Assembly: GCF_036323735.1 (NCBI RefSeq)
Contig: NC_086028.1
Location: 39,659,001-39,723,000, forward strand
Reading direction: 5' to 3'
From: Rattus norvegicus
Taxonomy: Eukaryota; Chordata; Mammalia; Rodentia; Muridae
Length of the DNA: 64,000 nt
This document shows positions 1 to 10,307 of the stretch, one piece after another (position 1 is the first letter of the stretch; each line of letters begins with the position of its first letter). Position numbers and translations under genes: made by a program. A model generated the notes under the pieces. That model worked only from the letters and a program-made list of their open reading frames with translations, did no database searches and had not been told where the DNA came from.

Positions 1-104
1 AGATGGGGTCTCCCTGCACACAGTTGTAACTGCTGTCATTTACTGGGCATTTTCCATGAGTCATAAGGTTGTATATTCCACCCTTGTTTTAAATTAATGT
101 ACTT

Positions 105-110
105 GTGTGT

Positions 111-140
<30 letters not shown>
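105..140. repeat. (GT)n microsatellite
   Basis: Near-pure GT dinucleotides. Confidence 0.95.
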
Positions 141-143
<3 letters not shown>

Positions 144-144
144 C

Positions 145-330
145 ACGTTCCTGCGTGTACATGCACTTGTCTTTGAGCACAAGTGCCATCACATCCATAC
201 AGAGGTCAGATGACAACTTGAGGGACTTGGCCCTCTCCTTCCCCCGGGTGGGTCCTGGTAATAGAACTCAGGTTGTCAGGTTTGGGGGCCAGCTCCTTTA
301 GCTGCTGAGCCATCCTGCCATCCCTGTATA
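145..330 (-). mobile_element. B3/B2-type SINE
   Basis: cagaggtcagatgacaac and gctgctgagccatcctgcc, with (GT)n at its tail. Confidence 0.7.
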
Positions 331-374
331 CCCTCTAAGTACACTGTCATATCTAATCCCAGGGCTTCATCGAT

Positions 375-900
375 TGGATGTTTATAACTATTTATTCAGC
401 ACCTACTATGTGCCGGGCCCTATTTCAGAAGGTTTATCAACAAACCAGTATCTCAGTCGTCGTCAAGCCTGCATCCCAGCCCAGAGGGGATGGATACACC
501 ATGGCAAACGTGACAACATGTGAACAGGGACAAAAACTGTGGACACAAAAAAGGGACATGGGCTGGTGGATAGGCGTAGCACTTAGTAGGGTGTTTAGAG
601 AGGTTTGAGAAAGACTCGGAGGAGATGAAGTCAGCAGAACTTCCAACATATGCTGGAAGTGTCCGAGGCCAGGAAACAGCCGTGGGAACAGGGATACAGT
701 GCTTGGAGGGCAGAGGGGTCCAGGGTGTTGAGCCAGCAAGAGGTGGGGGCGGAAGGGGATCAACTCATGCAGGGCCCGGAGTCCTTGGGGGCTGCTGCAG
801 GGTGAGGGTTCGAGAGCTACGTGAATGCTGTGTCTCACTCTGGGCAGTGCCTGACTGCAAAAAGCCAGTATCTTCTCAGCAGTTACCCAACCCTGTCTGA
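375..900 (+). repeat. Ancient interspersed repeat (L2/MIR-age, family uncertain)
   Basis: TTATTCAGCACCTACTATG followed by ggcagagg and gcagggcccggagtccttgg resembles a degraded old mammalian repeat 3' region. The ORFs here are not protein-like. Confidence 0.4.
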
Positions 901-959
901 GCAAGCACCAGTTTGCTTTCTCTTCCTCAACCCTTCCTTGTCTTTCTTCTCCTTTCCTT

Positions 960-1120
960 TCATGTCCTCTCTCCTCCCCCATTTTTGGTCTTTTGAGACA
1001 AGGTTCTCCTGTGTTTGAGGCTGGCCATGAGCTCCATCTGTAGCTGACAATGACCTTGAACTCCTTATCCTCCTTCTCCCTCCCAAGGGCTCTGACTACA
1101 GTTGTGAGCCACCACACCGT
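960..1120 (-). mobile_element. B1 SINE
   Basis: gagacaaggttctcctgtg ... gtgagccaccacaccg. Confidence 0.8.
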
Positions 1121-1453
1121 CCCCACCCCACACCCACAGATCTGATTTTTATCTCTGTGGATTTTCTTTTGCCTCTTCATAAAAACAGAATGATTTGAGG
1201 TCTGACCTCCTCGGGCATGCTTTAGAGTAATGAACCCAGACCTTAGCACCACTGACTCCATGATGGACGTGCCATTCAGGCTGTACACTCATCACACACA
1301 CATGCAGTATCACCTACAGATGGAAAAGAAAAACTAATCCACCAACGTCCATATATTGCTGAGAAAGCCTCTAAATGTTCTAACCTGGCCTTTTGACTTC
1401 TGTAGTTTCACTCTGGTTAACTGTTCTTGTTTACTGAAGTATGTTAGGGCAGA

Positions 1454-1455
<2 letters not shown>

Positions 1456-1502
<47 letters not shown>
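1456..1502. repeat. (GT)n microsatellite
   Basis: About 23 pure units. Confidence 0.97.
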
Positions 1503-1505
<3 letters not shown>

Positions 1506-1589
1506 TAAAAACTCATCCCGAGAAAGGCTCACTGGGATGGAGAACACCCAGTGTGGTCACCAGCCCACTAGGGTTTTTCTGTTGGCTTA

Positions 1590-1801
1590 AGCCCACGCCT
1601 GAGCAGTCTTCTCTGGTGGATTTCCCCCCAACTTTTGTTCATCTACAGTGCAGCATGTGTCAGTTCTTCCTTCTTATGGCTGAATAATGTTCTGATGTAG
1701 GAGTCTGTACAATTCAGCTTTTCGGTTCTTCTGCTGGTGGGATTTAACTCATTTCAACTCTCTGGCTATTGTGATTGAACATTATTAAGAACTGGGGACA
1801 C

Positions 1802-1898
<97 letters not shown>

Positions 1899-2072
1899 CT
1901 CCTCACAGCATCGGACAATGAAGGCAGGCCCTTACGTGTGGTAGGCAACACTCCCTCCATGTTTAGCTTGCTGAGGAACCACGTGACTGATTTCCACAGT
2001 GGCTGCACCATCTGATATTCCCACAGCAATATATAGTGTTCAGATTCCAGGTTTCTCTATGTCTTTGTCAAC

Positions 2073-2075
<3 letters not shown>
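1590..2075 (-). mobile_element. Old L1 fragment (ORF2 C-terminal region)
   Basis: The minus strand encodes MVQPLWKSVTWFLSKLN, typical of the L1 ORF2 carboxy end. The copy is split by a (CT)n(CA)n tract at 1805-1897. It is decayed with no long frame. Confidence 0.75.
1805..1897. repeat. Compound (CT)n(CA)n microsatellite
   Basis: About 18 CT then about 28 CA units, inside an old L1. Confidence 0.97.
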
Positions 2076-2127
<52 letters not shown>

Positions 2128-2173
2128 TGTGGGGTATGGGGTGTGTGTGTTTGTGTGTGGGGTGTGGGGTATG

Positions 2174-2208
<35 letters not shown>
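2075..2208. repeat. (GT)n/(GGGGTGT)n compound repeat
   Basis: Pure GT broken by ggtgtggggtatgggg blocks. Confidence 0.95.
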
Positions 2209-2211
<3 letters not shown>

Positions 2212-2284
2212 TTCTGGGGATAGAACCATGGATCTGGCATCTGTTAGTTACTCCTATTCCTGCCGAATGCCTGACTTATTAAGT

Positions 2285-2425
2285 TTTTTTTTTTGTATGT
2301 CCGGATCTCATGTAGCCCAGGCTGGCCTTAGGTTTGCAGTGTAGCTGAGGAAGACCTTGATCTCCAGACCTGCCTCCATCTCCTGAGTCCCAGGATTACA
2401 GGTCTGATCTGCATCACCATGCTTG
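2285..2425 (-). mobile_element. B1-like SINE
   Basis: catgtagcccaggctggcc ... gattacaggtctgatctgc. Confidence 0.75.
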
Positions 2426-2577
2426 ATTTATGTAGGGGGTGGGGATGTCACCTACGTCTTTGTGCAGACTAGGCAAGCCCTCTATCACCTGCTGAGACAC
2501 AGATTTTCTCTGTGATTGCTCCCATCAGCACACAAATGGCCTTTTATGTCTTGAATCTTTAAAAACCAAAACGTGAA

Positions 2578-2700
2578 GGTTGGATGTGGCATCTACACCT
2601 ACAGCAGTAATTTCAGCATTCCAGAAGTACAAGTAGGAGGATTGGGAGTTCAGGGCCATCCTCGGCTATATCGTGAGTTCAAAGCCAGCCAGGGATACAG
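2578..2700 (+). mobile_element. B1 SINE
   Basis: ggttggatgtggcatctac ... gttcaaagccagccaggg; diverged. Confidence 0.65.
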
Positions 2701-2872
2701 ACTGTAGAGAGGGGCAGGTGATTGATGGAGAAGAGGCTAGGAGGGGTAAGGACTGGAGTGATGCCATAGAGACTGAGTTCAGCCTGGGCTGTCACTGAAC
2801 TATGGCCCTCCTGTGACAGCCTCCCAAACACCTTGGCAGCACGGAGTGTATTGTATTGTAATTGACAACCTT

Positions 2873-2885
2873 GATTTGATCTTTT
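2873..2885. repeat. Target-site duplication, poly(A) side of Ybx1 retrocopy
   Basis: GATTTGATCTTTT is identical to 4427-4439. It directly abuts the poly-T that represents the mRNA tail. Confidence 0.93.
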
Positions 2886-3319
2886 TTTTTTTTTTTTTTT
2901 TTTTTATTATTTAAGACCTTTATTAACAGGTGCTTGCAGTTTGTTGACTTTTTTGAAAAAATCAAGTTGTAAACTTTATTACAAATTAAAAATGAAGTTC
3001 TTAAAAATCTCAACTTGACCAGATATGAAACAATTTAAAAACCGTTAAAGGTGTATTGAGAAAAACCAGGCCTTTTTTTTTTTTTCTTAAAAAACACGTT
3101 TGTCATTACCAAAAAGAGACATCTTTAGGTAAAAATAATAAAAACCCCATGCTGCATAGATAATGCAGACAGTTCTAGTGGATCTGGTCAACGGGCAAAA
3201 AGCAAGCACTTAAGGTCTTCAGCTCCAATCTTTGTTCATTTCTTATTGCTGGAATTTCATATTCATTTCTTCTTGTTGGATGACCAAACCGGATGATGGT
3301 AGAGATGGTAAGCCGGCAT

Positions 3320-4288
3320 TTACTCAGCCCCGCCCTGCTCAGCCTCGGGAGCGGACGAATTCTCAGCTGGTGGATCGGCTGCTTTTGTCTCTTTGCCATC
3401 TTGTGGTTTAGGGTTCTCTGGGCGTCTGCGTCGGTAATTGAAGTTGCGGCGATACCGACGTTGAGGTGGCTGCTGACCTTGGGTCTCATCTCCTTGATTT
3501 TCTTTGTCCTCTTCATTGCCATCCTCTCTAGGCTGTCTTTGGCGAGGAGGGCCCCTGCGGAATCGTGGTCTGTAACCCCGATACATATTCTGTCTCACTG
3601 GTCTACCTTGCTCTCCTGCACCCTGGTTGTCAGCACCCTCCATCACTTCTCCTTGCACAGGGGGGTTGGAATACTGTGGTCGACGCGCATAGGGTCTCCG
3701 CATGTAGTAAGGTGGGAACCTTCGCCTGCGATAGGGCCGGCGTTGTTGGGCCTGGCCTTCAGGAGCGCTTTCCGATCCTTCATTCTTTTCCCCACTCTCA
3801 CTATTCTGGTAATTTTGCTGGTAATTGCGTGGAGGACCCCTACGACGTGGATAGCGTCTATAATGGTTACGGTCTGCTGCGTATTTACTGCCTTGAACTG
3901 GAACTCCACCAGGGCCTGTAACATTAGCTGCCTCCGCACCCTTTTCTCCTTCAACAACCTCAAACTCCACAGTCTCTCCATCTCCTACACTGCGAAGGTA
4001 CTTCCTGGGTTTATTCTTCTTTATGGCCGTCTGATGTACAAATACATCTTCCCTGGTGTCATTACTGTTGATGAAACCGTATCCGTTCCTTACATTGAAC
4101 CATTTTACTGTTCCCAAAACCTTCGTTGCGATGACCTTCTTGTCCCCGCCGGCGGGCGCCGCCGATGTGAGGCCGCCCGGGCCGCCACTACCCGCGCCGC
4201 TGCCCGTGGAGCCGGGCTTGGTGTCGGCGGCGCTGAGGGCGGCGGCGGGGGCGGCGGGCGGCTGCTGGGTCTCGGCCTCGCTGCTCAT
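3320..4288 (-). CDS. Intact Y-box protein 1 reading frame inside the retrocopy
   Basis: The frame encodes 322 residues, the usual rodent YBX1 length. Residues 1-50 form the Ala/Pro/Gly-rich N-terminal domain. About 51-128 is the cold-shock domain, with RNP1-type GYGFIN (69-74) and RNP2-type VFVHQ (82-86), and with W63, F72, F83 and H85 kept. From about 130 to the end, basic (RRRR-type) and acidic clusters alternate and bind RNA. S100 in RKYLRS, the AKT/RSK site of the parent (S102 in human), is kept. Compared with YBX1 as I remember it, differences are R75S, K79R, N93K, D110E and G201A. YBX1 binds mRNA in cytoplasmic mRNPs and single-stranded or Y-box DNA in the nucleus. The start is the parental ATG, with parental 5' UTR upstream. 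No promoter of its own is evident on the minus strand. It may be a silent pseudogene or an active retrogene. Confidence 0.75.
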   Translation of the reverse strand: MSSEAETQQPPAAPAAALSAADTKPGSTGSGAGSGGPGGLTSAAPAGGDKKVIATKVLGTVKWFNVRNGYGFINSNDTREDVFVHQTAIKKNKPRKYLRSVGDGETVEFEVVEGEKGAEAANVTGPGGVPVQGSKYAADRNHYRRYPRRRGPPRNYQQNYQNSESGEKNEGSESAPEGQAQQRRPYRRRRFPPYYMRRPYARRPQYSNPPVQGEVMEGADNQGAGEQGRPVRQNMYRGYRPRFRRGPPRQRQPREDGNEEDKENQGDETQGQQPPQRRYRRNFNYRRRRPENPKPQDGKETKAADPPAENSSAPEAEQGGAE

Positions 4289-4400
4289 GGTTGCGGTGAT
4301 GGTGACTGGGGCCGGCGGCGACGGCTGCGGCTCCTCCCGGGTGTGATGGTGACTAGGCCGGCGGCGGCGGTGGGGCTCTCAGGGCTCTCTGGGGTCCGCT
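4130..4400. promoter_or_regulatory. CpG-dense segment from Ybx1 5' UTR and N-terminal codons
   Basis: This stretch is very GC-rich and still full of CpG dinucleotides inside otherwise CpG-poor intergenic DNA. It was imported with the mRNA. It could work as an orphan CpG island or could simply not yet have decayed. Confidence 0.6.
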
Positions 4401-4426
4401 CTCCGCTCCCGCTACCGATCGAACTC

Positions 4427-4439
4427 GATTTGATCTTTT
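4427..4439. repeat. Target-site duplication, 5' side of Ybx1 retrocopy
   Basis: This is the second copy of GATTTGATCTTTT. It is followed by AAGG, which gives the minus-strand cleavage context CCTT/AAAA. Confidence 0.93.
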
Positions 4440-4594
4440 AAGGTAGGTTTTCCTGTATCCCAGAATGGCTTCAAATTCTATGTAGCTGACAATAACCTTG
4501 GTTGCCTGACCCTCTTGCCTTCATCATCCAGTGTTGGATGATAGGCAAAAGTCAGCTGAAGGGGCCGTGGCAGAATTAAAAACTCCTTAGTCAC

Positions 4595-4723
4595 CTGGTG
4601 GTGGAGCATCCTCTTAATCCCAGTGTGTGGGAGACAGAGGCAAGTGGATTTCTGAGTTCGAGGCCAGCCTGGAATACAGAGTGAGTTCAGAACCCTGTCT
4701 CAAAAAAAAAAAAAAAAAAAAAA
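4595..4723 (+). mobile_element. B1 SINE
   Basis: gagttcgaggccagcctgg then a pure A22 tail (4702-4723). Confidence 0.9.
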
Positions 4724-5156
4724 GGCACCGAGCAAGAATGAAGGCTAATTAATTTGGCTGAGCTCATTGTTTTTGCTTCTTGGAATCAGTCCTGAGAAAA
4801 CAATTTGAGATCTGGGGAATTGAGGGCAAGACTGTATTTTTTTAAGTACGAAGAGGAAGGCCCCTCAGCTGTGACTTTTTAAGGCCAGTGTTGCAGCCTC
4901 ACAGGCTGATGGAAACAAACACTGGAAGGAAGCAAGCTGCCGGATGGAATCGTGTTTGCGGTGTTCTCCCAGGCCCTTCCTCTGGACTGGCACGTCCAGA
5001 GGGGTCTGTACGGACGAGGGTGAGATGCATGACTCAAACCAGAACGACGCATCGGAATTGGGGATTTCCTCAACTCTCTTCTTTGGACTTTAATTCAAAC
5101 TCTCCTTGTAGAAAGAGAATCTTTGGGCACGCACTACCTGGAGAAGTGGATAGATA

Positions 5157-5170
5157 CTGCCACCTGCTGG
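5157..5170 (-). promoter_or_regulatory. CTCF-type core motif
   Basis: CTGCCACCTGCTGG is the exact reverse complement of the CTCF core CCASYAGRKGGCRS, so the forward motif is on the minus strand. It lies in non-SINE DNA between the Ybx1 retrocopy and the Ccdc69 3' end. Confidence 0.6.
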
Positions 5171-5311
5171 CTAGTTGCTGGATAGCGGCCAGACAATGCG
5201 GTGCCTTCCTGCAGGCTCCCCACCTAGAGGTGGCCCTAGGAATCCTCTGTGATGGTAACAGGGAACGCCCTCAAGCTCCCTCTCAGGGTCTGCATAAAAG
5301 TTAAGAATCTT

Positions 5312-5359
5312 TAAGAGAAGGAGGAGGAGAGGGAGGAGGAGGAGGAAGAAGAGGAGGAA
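5312..5359. repeat. (GGA)n purine tract
   Basis: Imperfect GGA/GAA run, all purine. Confidence 0.9.
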
Positions 5360-5419
5360 ACTGTAAATTCAGTGAAGGTGACAATGAAGAGTATAACAGT
5401 ATGATGAAAATATGGTAGT

Positions 5420-5645
5420 TGGGGCTGGAGAGATGGCTCAGTGGTGAAGAGCTCTGGTTGCTCTTCCAGAGGACCTGGGTTCAATTCCCAGCACCCACAT
5501 ATGGCTCACAATATCTGTAATTCTAATCCCAGGGGTTATGGTGCCTTCTTCTGGCTTCCTCCAACAACAGGCAATCATGAGGTCGATATGCACAGAGGCA
5601 GGGAAAACACTCATACATATAACTAAACAGATCATTTTAAAATGC
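5420..5645 (+). mobile_element. B2 SINE
   Basis: ggggctggagagatggctc head and gacctgggttcaattccc B box. Confidence 0.9.
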
Positions 5646-5741
5646 TATAAAATTTTTAAAAATGGAATTCTAATCTGGAGGCAGAGAATTACAGATCTCC
5701 ATGAGTTCTAGGCCAGCCAGGAATACACACTGAGAGCCTGT

Positions 5742-5878
5742 TTTTTGTTTTTTGTTTTTTGTTTTTTTTTTTTGTTTGTTTGTTTGTTTTTGGTTCTTTT
5801 TTTCGGAGCTGGGGACAGAACCCAGGGCCTTGCGCTTCCTAGGTAAGCGCTCTACCACTGAGCTAAATCCCCAGCCCC
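5742..5878 (-). mobile_element. ID SINE
   Basis: cggagctggggac...gagctaaatccccagcccc reads as a full ID element on minus, with a T/TTTG-rich tail at 5742-5802. Confidence 0.93.
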
Positions 5879-5944
5879 GAGAGCCTGTTTTAAAACAGAA
5901 TGGCATCCTCCCAAATTCCCCAACAACCCAAATGATAATGTCGG

Positions 5945-6052
5945 AGCTGGGTGTGCTGACACATGCTTTTAATCTCAGCAGTTCAAGGCCAGCTTGGTCT
6001 ACATTGTGAGTTCCAGGTCAGCCAGGGCTGTATTGAGAGACCCTATCTTAAA
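5945..6052 (+). mobile_element. B1 SINE leading into (ATG)n
   Basis: agctgggtgtgctgacacat with an internal deletion. Confidence 0.8.
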
Positions 6053-6088
<36 letters not shown>

Positions 6089-6118
6089 GTAGTGATGATG
6101 ATGATGGTGATGATGATG
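6053..6118. repeat. (ATG)n trinucleotide repeat
   Basis: Over 20 ATG units with a few GTG/GTA changes; grows from a B1 tail. Confidence 0.95.
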
Positions 6119-6779
6119 TCATCTATACAGGGAACACCCTATGAGGGGGGACTGTAGAACAAACAGGTCTACAGGTTCTTGGGTGTCAGAAAGCAGATGT
6201 GAGTGTCTGGGCCCAGAGTATTACGGTGCCCTACTGTGGACTTTATGAACATTCTTGGACTATGCTGCTTATACAATACATTTTGCCAGGTGTGACGGCT
6301 TACACTGTAATACTCAGGAGACGGAGGCGGAAGGGTCAGAAATTCAAGGCCAGCCAGGGAAGCTACCATCTCACCTGGAAGATCTTCAGGACAGTGGGGA
6401 GCTGTCACCTGCTATGATGCGCCTTCTGGAATATTCCTGAGGAGCTCGAAGGTCCTCCTAAGGAAGAGTCTTCACTGACGTTTGATCTTGGTGGGCTTTG
6501 GGGACGGCTCACTGAGTAAAATCTCTGCTTGCACAAACTTGGTGAGCTGAGCGCCATCCTGGGGTTCCATAGCGGCAGGAGAGAACTGACTCCCCAGAGT
6601 TTGTTCTCTCGCCTCCACACACCTGTCGTGGTGTGTGTGAAATGCCCTCTAATAAAACTGAATAACAGAATTACTGTAAGCTGCTCTGTGAACTTTCCCT
6701 CTTAAGGGGAGTTACTGGTACTTCAGGATCTATGTCTCCACACTCTTCCCACTTCATTCTTTCACTCATTCATTCACTC

Positions 6780-6905
6780 ATTTGAGACAGTGTTCCTCCA
6801 TGTAACAGACCTGGTTGTCGCTTTGTATACCGGAGTGGTCTTGAACACACAGAGATCCTCCTGCCTCTGCCTCCCGAGTGCTGGGGTTAATGGCATGCAA
6901 CTGCC
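6780..6905 (-). mobile_element. B1 SINE
   Basis: ctgcctctgcctcccgagtg. Confidence 0.85.
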
Positions 6906-6914
6906 CCCTCCAAC

Positions 6915-7112
6915 TTCCAGATTTATTTTTATTTTACGTGTGTGTGTGTGTTGCATGAATGAGTGACTGTGCACTATGTGGCCAGAAGAGGAGCATTGGA
7001 TTACCTGGAACTGGAGTTAAGAGATGTTTGTGGGTCCTGGGAATATGGAACCTGGGTCCTCTGGAAGATCAGCCAATGCTCTTAACTGCTTAGTCACTTC
7101 TCCAGCCCTGTG
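6915..7112 (-). mobile_element. B2/B3 SINE
   Basis: ccagaagaggagcattgg ... tagtcacttctccagccc. Confidence 0.8.
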
Positions 7113-7971
7113 GCTTTTGTTTGCTTGTTGTTTGTTTTCAGGCAGGGCATCAGCTGTGTAGCTCAGGCCAACCTTAACTTGCCATCCTCCTTCCACTGAC
7201 CCACGTCTGAGATGACAAGACTGTGTCACCATGCCTTCTGAGTACCATCAGGTTCCCACACTTTTGGAGTCTGGCTGGGATCTGCTGTACCCTTCCTTGT
7301 GAATTTCCTTCCTCTGTTATTTCTCTTGAGACAGAATCGTATTCTTGCTCTATAGCTCAGGTTGGCCTGGTCCTCACAATGATTCCCTTGCCTCAGCCTT
7401 CTGAAGTGGTGAGGCACAGGCCACCCCACCCAGAGAGGGATTTTCTCCGTGGTTCTTTCCTTTGCTGCTTCTTCAGTTATGTGCTCCTGTTCTGGAATTA
7501 TTAAGCTCTTATGTGTTAGTTCCTCAGGAGCCATGTTAAGGGGGCTTGGCAGGGCCAGCCTCATCCCCACCCAGGGTGAAGTCATTTGTTCACTTGCCAG
7601 CTCAGCACAGCTCGCTGATTTGTTTAGTGTCTCCCCACTTTGGCAAACCTTCTGAAGACATCCTTGAGTGTCTTCTCCCAGATGTCATCCTTGCCCTGCT
7701 TAGTGACGTCACTGGAGCCATAGCAAGGTTCTGGATGCAATTTCTGGTGTGTGGGAATCCTTCCAGAGATGCACTGGGGCTCCTGCCACTCACTGCAGCA
7801 GCAGCGTGGCAATGGTCCTCTAAAAGGAGTGCCCTTCAAGGGTGCAGTGGAAGCCCCATCGATAGGTGGAATCATAGTTGTGACGGTGGAGAGAAATGCC
7901 AAGATGGGGCTCAGTCTGGACAGTGCTCGTCCAGCTCGCTGAAGCCCTGGGCTTGGTCCCCAGCACTGACA

Positions 7972-8110
7972 TGAACAGGGTATGGTGGCACCTACCTGTA
8001 ACCCTAGCACATGGGAGGGGGAGGTAGAAGGAGCAAGAGTTTCAGGATATCTCCTGCAAAGGAAGTTAAATGTCAGCCTGGGTTGCAGGAGATCCTGAGT
8101 CAAAATATAA
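7972..8110 (+). mobile_element. B1-like SINE
   Basis: cagggtatggtggcacctac; diverged. Confidence 0.6.
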
Positions 8111-8381
8111 AGCAGAAGATCACCCATAAAGGAAGGATGTGTGGGAGAGTTGTCAACAGTGAGGACATCTGGAAACATCTGCTTGCCACCCAGTCCTATA
8201 GAAATCTGGGAGAGTGTCTTAGCAGAGGAGCTGGGTGAAGTCAGAGTCCTTACTGTCCCTGTAGTGGGCTGGCAACGTGTTGACTGACTGACAGCCTTGA
8301 AGGCTCTGGCTTCTCCCTGTGCCAGATCACAAAAGGCTTGGACCTGAAGTTTGCAATATGGTTCCAAGACTTCTGCTGGAG

Positions 8382-8456
8382 GCAGAATGTAGCTCAGTTG
8401 GTATGCTTGACTAACCTGCAGAAGGCTGTGGGTTGGATCCTCAGCACAAATGAGAC
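8382..8456 (+). mobile_element. Old ID-like/B4 SINE
   Basis: aatgtagctcagttggtatg and gttggatcctcagcac keep tRNA-like A and B boxes. Confidence 0.6.
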
Positions 8457-8623
8457 ATGGTAGCATGGGCTCCTAGGGCTACCACTGGAAAGGCGAAGGC
8501 AGAGAATTAATAGTTCAAGGTCATCCTCAGCTATATAGTAAGTTTGAGGTTGTGGTGTATGTGAGACCCTGTCTCAAAAACAAGGGGGTGGAGGTGGGGC
8601 CAAGGGGTGGTATTCTTTGAAGT

Positions 8624-8624
<1 letters not shown>

Positions 8625-8659
<35 letters not shown>

Positions 8660-8660
8660 C
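8625..8660. repeat. A-rich/(AAAAG)n tract
   Basis: A14 then four AAAAG units. Confidence 0.92.
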
Positions 8661-8698
8661 TCTGGGTTTCTGGTTTTACCACAGTCTAGCCAAATGTG

Positions 8699-9108
8699 GC
8701 AGTTTGAATGAGAATGCCACCCCCCATAGGCTTGTATGTTTGAATGCTTGGTCCCTAGTTAGTGGAACTGTTTGGGAAGGATTAGGGGGTGTGGCTTTAC
8801 TGGAGAAGGTTTATGGGTTTACAAAAGCCAAGTCCAGTCCCTGCCTTCCCCCTCTGCCTGTGCCTGTGAATCAGGATGTAAAGCTTTCAGCTACTACCCA
8901 CCATGATGATCATGGACTAACCCCCTAAAATTCTAAAACTGTAAGCAAGCTCCCAATTAAATGCCTCTGGCCTGGCCATGGAGGCTTATGCCTTTAATCT
9001 CAGTGATCAAGAGGCAGAGACAGGTGGATTTTTGTCTTAGAGGGGGATTAAGAAGAGCTGCCTTGGGTACAGTGTCTCTCGACAGCAACAGAACAGTTAC
9101 TAAGACAC
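8699..9108 (+). mobile_element. URR1-type rodent hAT element, interrupted by B1
   Basis: tggcagtttgaatgagaatg ... catggactaaccccc ... cagttactaagacac is the typical layout. A B1 piece sits at about 8968-9045. Confidence 0.75.
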
Positions 9109-9848
9109 TGAGTGACCCTAGAACACTTGTTAACGGATTTTTTTTTTTGAGAATACAGTGGCACCACCCACCCAGCACCAAGTAGCTCTTGGGAATGAGA
9201 CTGAGTATAAGCAATGAATCCTGCTCCTGCTGCTCCTGCCTCCCAAGTGCAGGTGGGCCCCACCATGCCTGGATGGATTGCTGCTTTTGTTTACTGAGTA
9301 GAGGTCTTGTCTCTTTCTGGGAGGTGAGAGTTCTGCTGGGTTCTGTGATTTATCTACATAGTCAGAGAACAGGATGGGTTCTATCTTAAGGTACATCTTG
9401 TTTTCTATGATAAGGCTGGAGTTTTGAACATTCTAAGGTCTCATTTACTCCTTGGAGAACCTATGATTCATAGATTTCTTCTCTGGGATACTACGACATG
9501 GGGTTGAGGAGCCATGCAGCTGGGGGATCCAGTCTGGAGCAAGAGTGAGATCCAGGTATGTCCAAATTCTGCAAATCTTGTCCTGTGACTGGCAGAAGTA
9601 AGACTCCTCCCTCCATGTTCTGGGCCTGCATGTCCTGGAGCATGTAGTCTTACAACCCCCAACCTTTGCCGCCCTTGAGGCAGTCACATAGCCTGGTGTC
9701 CAGGTTACAGGTTATAAGATCATGCCTAGCAATACACAGAATTCTTCTTTATGCAAATGAGGCGTTCTTAGCACCTTGGCTCTGGCCAATGATGTACACT
9801 CATCCTGGAAGCCTCTACCCACTCACCAAAGGTTTAAATAGCCTTTAT

Positions 9849-10027
9849 GGGGGCTGGAGAGATGGCTCAGCGGTTAAGAGCACTGCCTGCTCTTCTAGAG
9901 GTCCTGAGTTCAATTCCCAGCAACCACATGGTGGCTCACAACCATCTGTAATGAGATCTGATGCCCTCTTCTGGTGTGTCTGAAGATAGCTACAGTGTAC
10001 TCAAATACATAAAATAAACCTTTAAAA
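9849..10027 (+). mobile_element. B2 SINE with TSD
   Basis: Full B2. AAATAGCCTTT is repeated at 9836-9846 and 10028-10038. Confidence 0.95.
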
Positions 10028-10200
10028 AAATAGCCTTTGTTCCCCCTACCTGCTCAATGAAGCTTGCCTCCCCGGAAGTCTGTTTCTTGTCTCACTCACT
10101 GCGCCCTGGTGTCTCCATCATCCCCAGCAGTTCCTGCCTCGATTTCCCTCTTGGACCCGTGGTCTGATCTCGGGTGATCATGCCAATAAGGGAGGAAGAG

Positions 10201-10307
10201 GGTTGGGTATTTAGCTCAGCGGTGGAGCGCTTGTCTAGCGAGCACAAGGCCCTGGGTTCGGTCCCCAGCTCCGAAAAAAAAAAAAAAAAAGAAAAGAAAA
10301 AAAAAGA
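10201..10307 (+). mobile_element. ID SINE with perfect 16-bp TSD
   Basis: A full-length ID with A box TAGCTCAGCGG, B box GGTTCGGTCC and an A-rich tail. AATAAGGGAGGAAGAG flanks it at 10185-10200 and 10308-10323 without a mismatch, so it is young. Confidence 0.96.

Larger units (their letters stand above)
2886..4426 (-). pseudogene. Ybx1 retrocopy: Ybx1 processed retrocopy (near full length, ORF intact)
   Basis: This is an intronless copy of the Y-box binding protein 1 mRNA. Reading the minus strand from 4426 it holds about 138 nt of GC-rich 5' UTR, a continuous 322-codon frame (4288-3320), about 414 nt of 3' UTR with an AATAAA at 2919-2924, and a poly(A) tail (poly-T 2882-2905 on plus). Flanking 13-bp direct repeats GATTTGATCTTTT lie at 2873-2885 and 4427-4439. 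The intact target reads CCTT/AAAAGATC on the minus strand, the TT/AAAA site preferred by L1 endonuclease, so L1-driven retrotransposition is well supported. Many CpGs survive at 4130-4400, which suggests a recent insertion or germline hypomethylation. I call it a retrocopy rather than the parent gene because the coding region has no introns and it carries a tail and TSDs. Whether it is expressed cannot be told from sequence. Confidence 0.95.

Noticed and set aside
437..1288. 283-codon minus-strand ORF near the left edge
   Set aside because: It crosses a B1 SINE and an old interspersed repeat, shows no domain and has no conserved start. Chance ORF.
3293..4441. 382-codon ORF on the plus strand across the Ybx1 retrocopy
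   Set aside because: It is the antisense shadow of the YBX1 frame; composition is driven by reverse-complemented Arg/Gly/Pro codons and no family is recognised.
7624..8466. 280-codon minus-strand ORF
   Set aside because: It overlaps B1- and B4-like SINE pieces and has low-complexity, non-domain content; no splice or promoter context.
10213..10265. tRNA gene (A box and B box visible)
   Set aside because: The boxes belong to an ID SINE with an A-rich tail and TSD, not to a functional tRNA.
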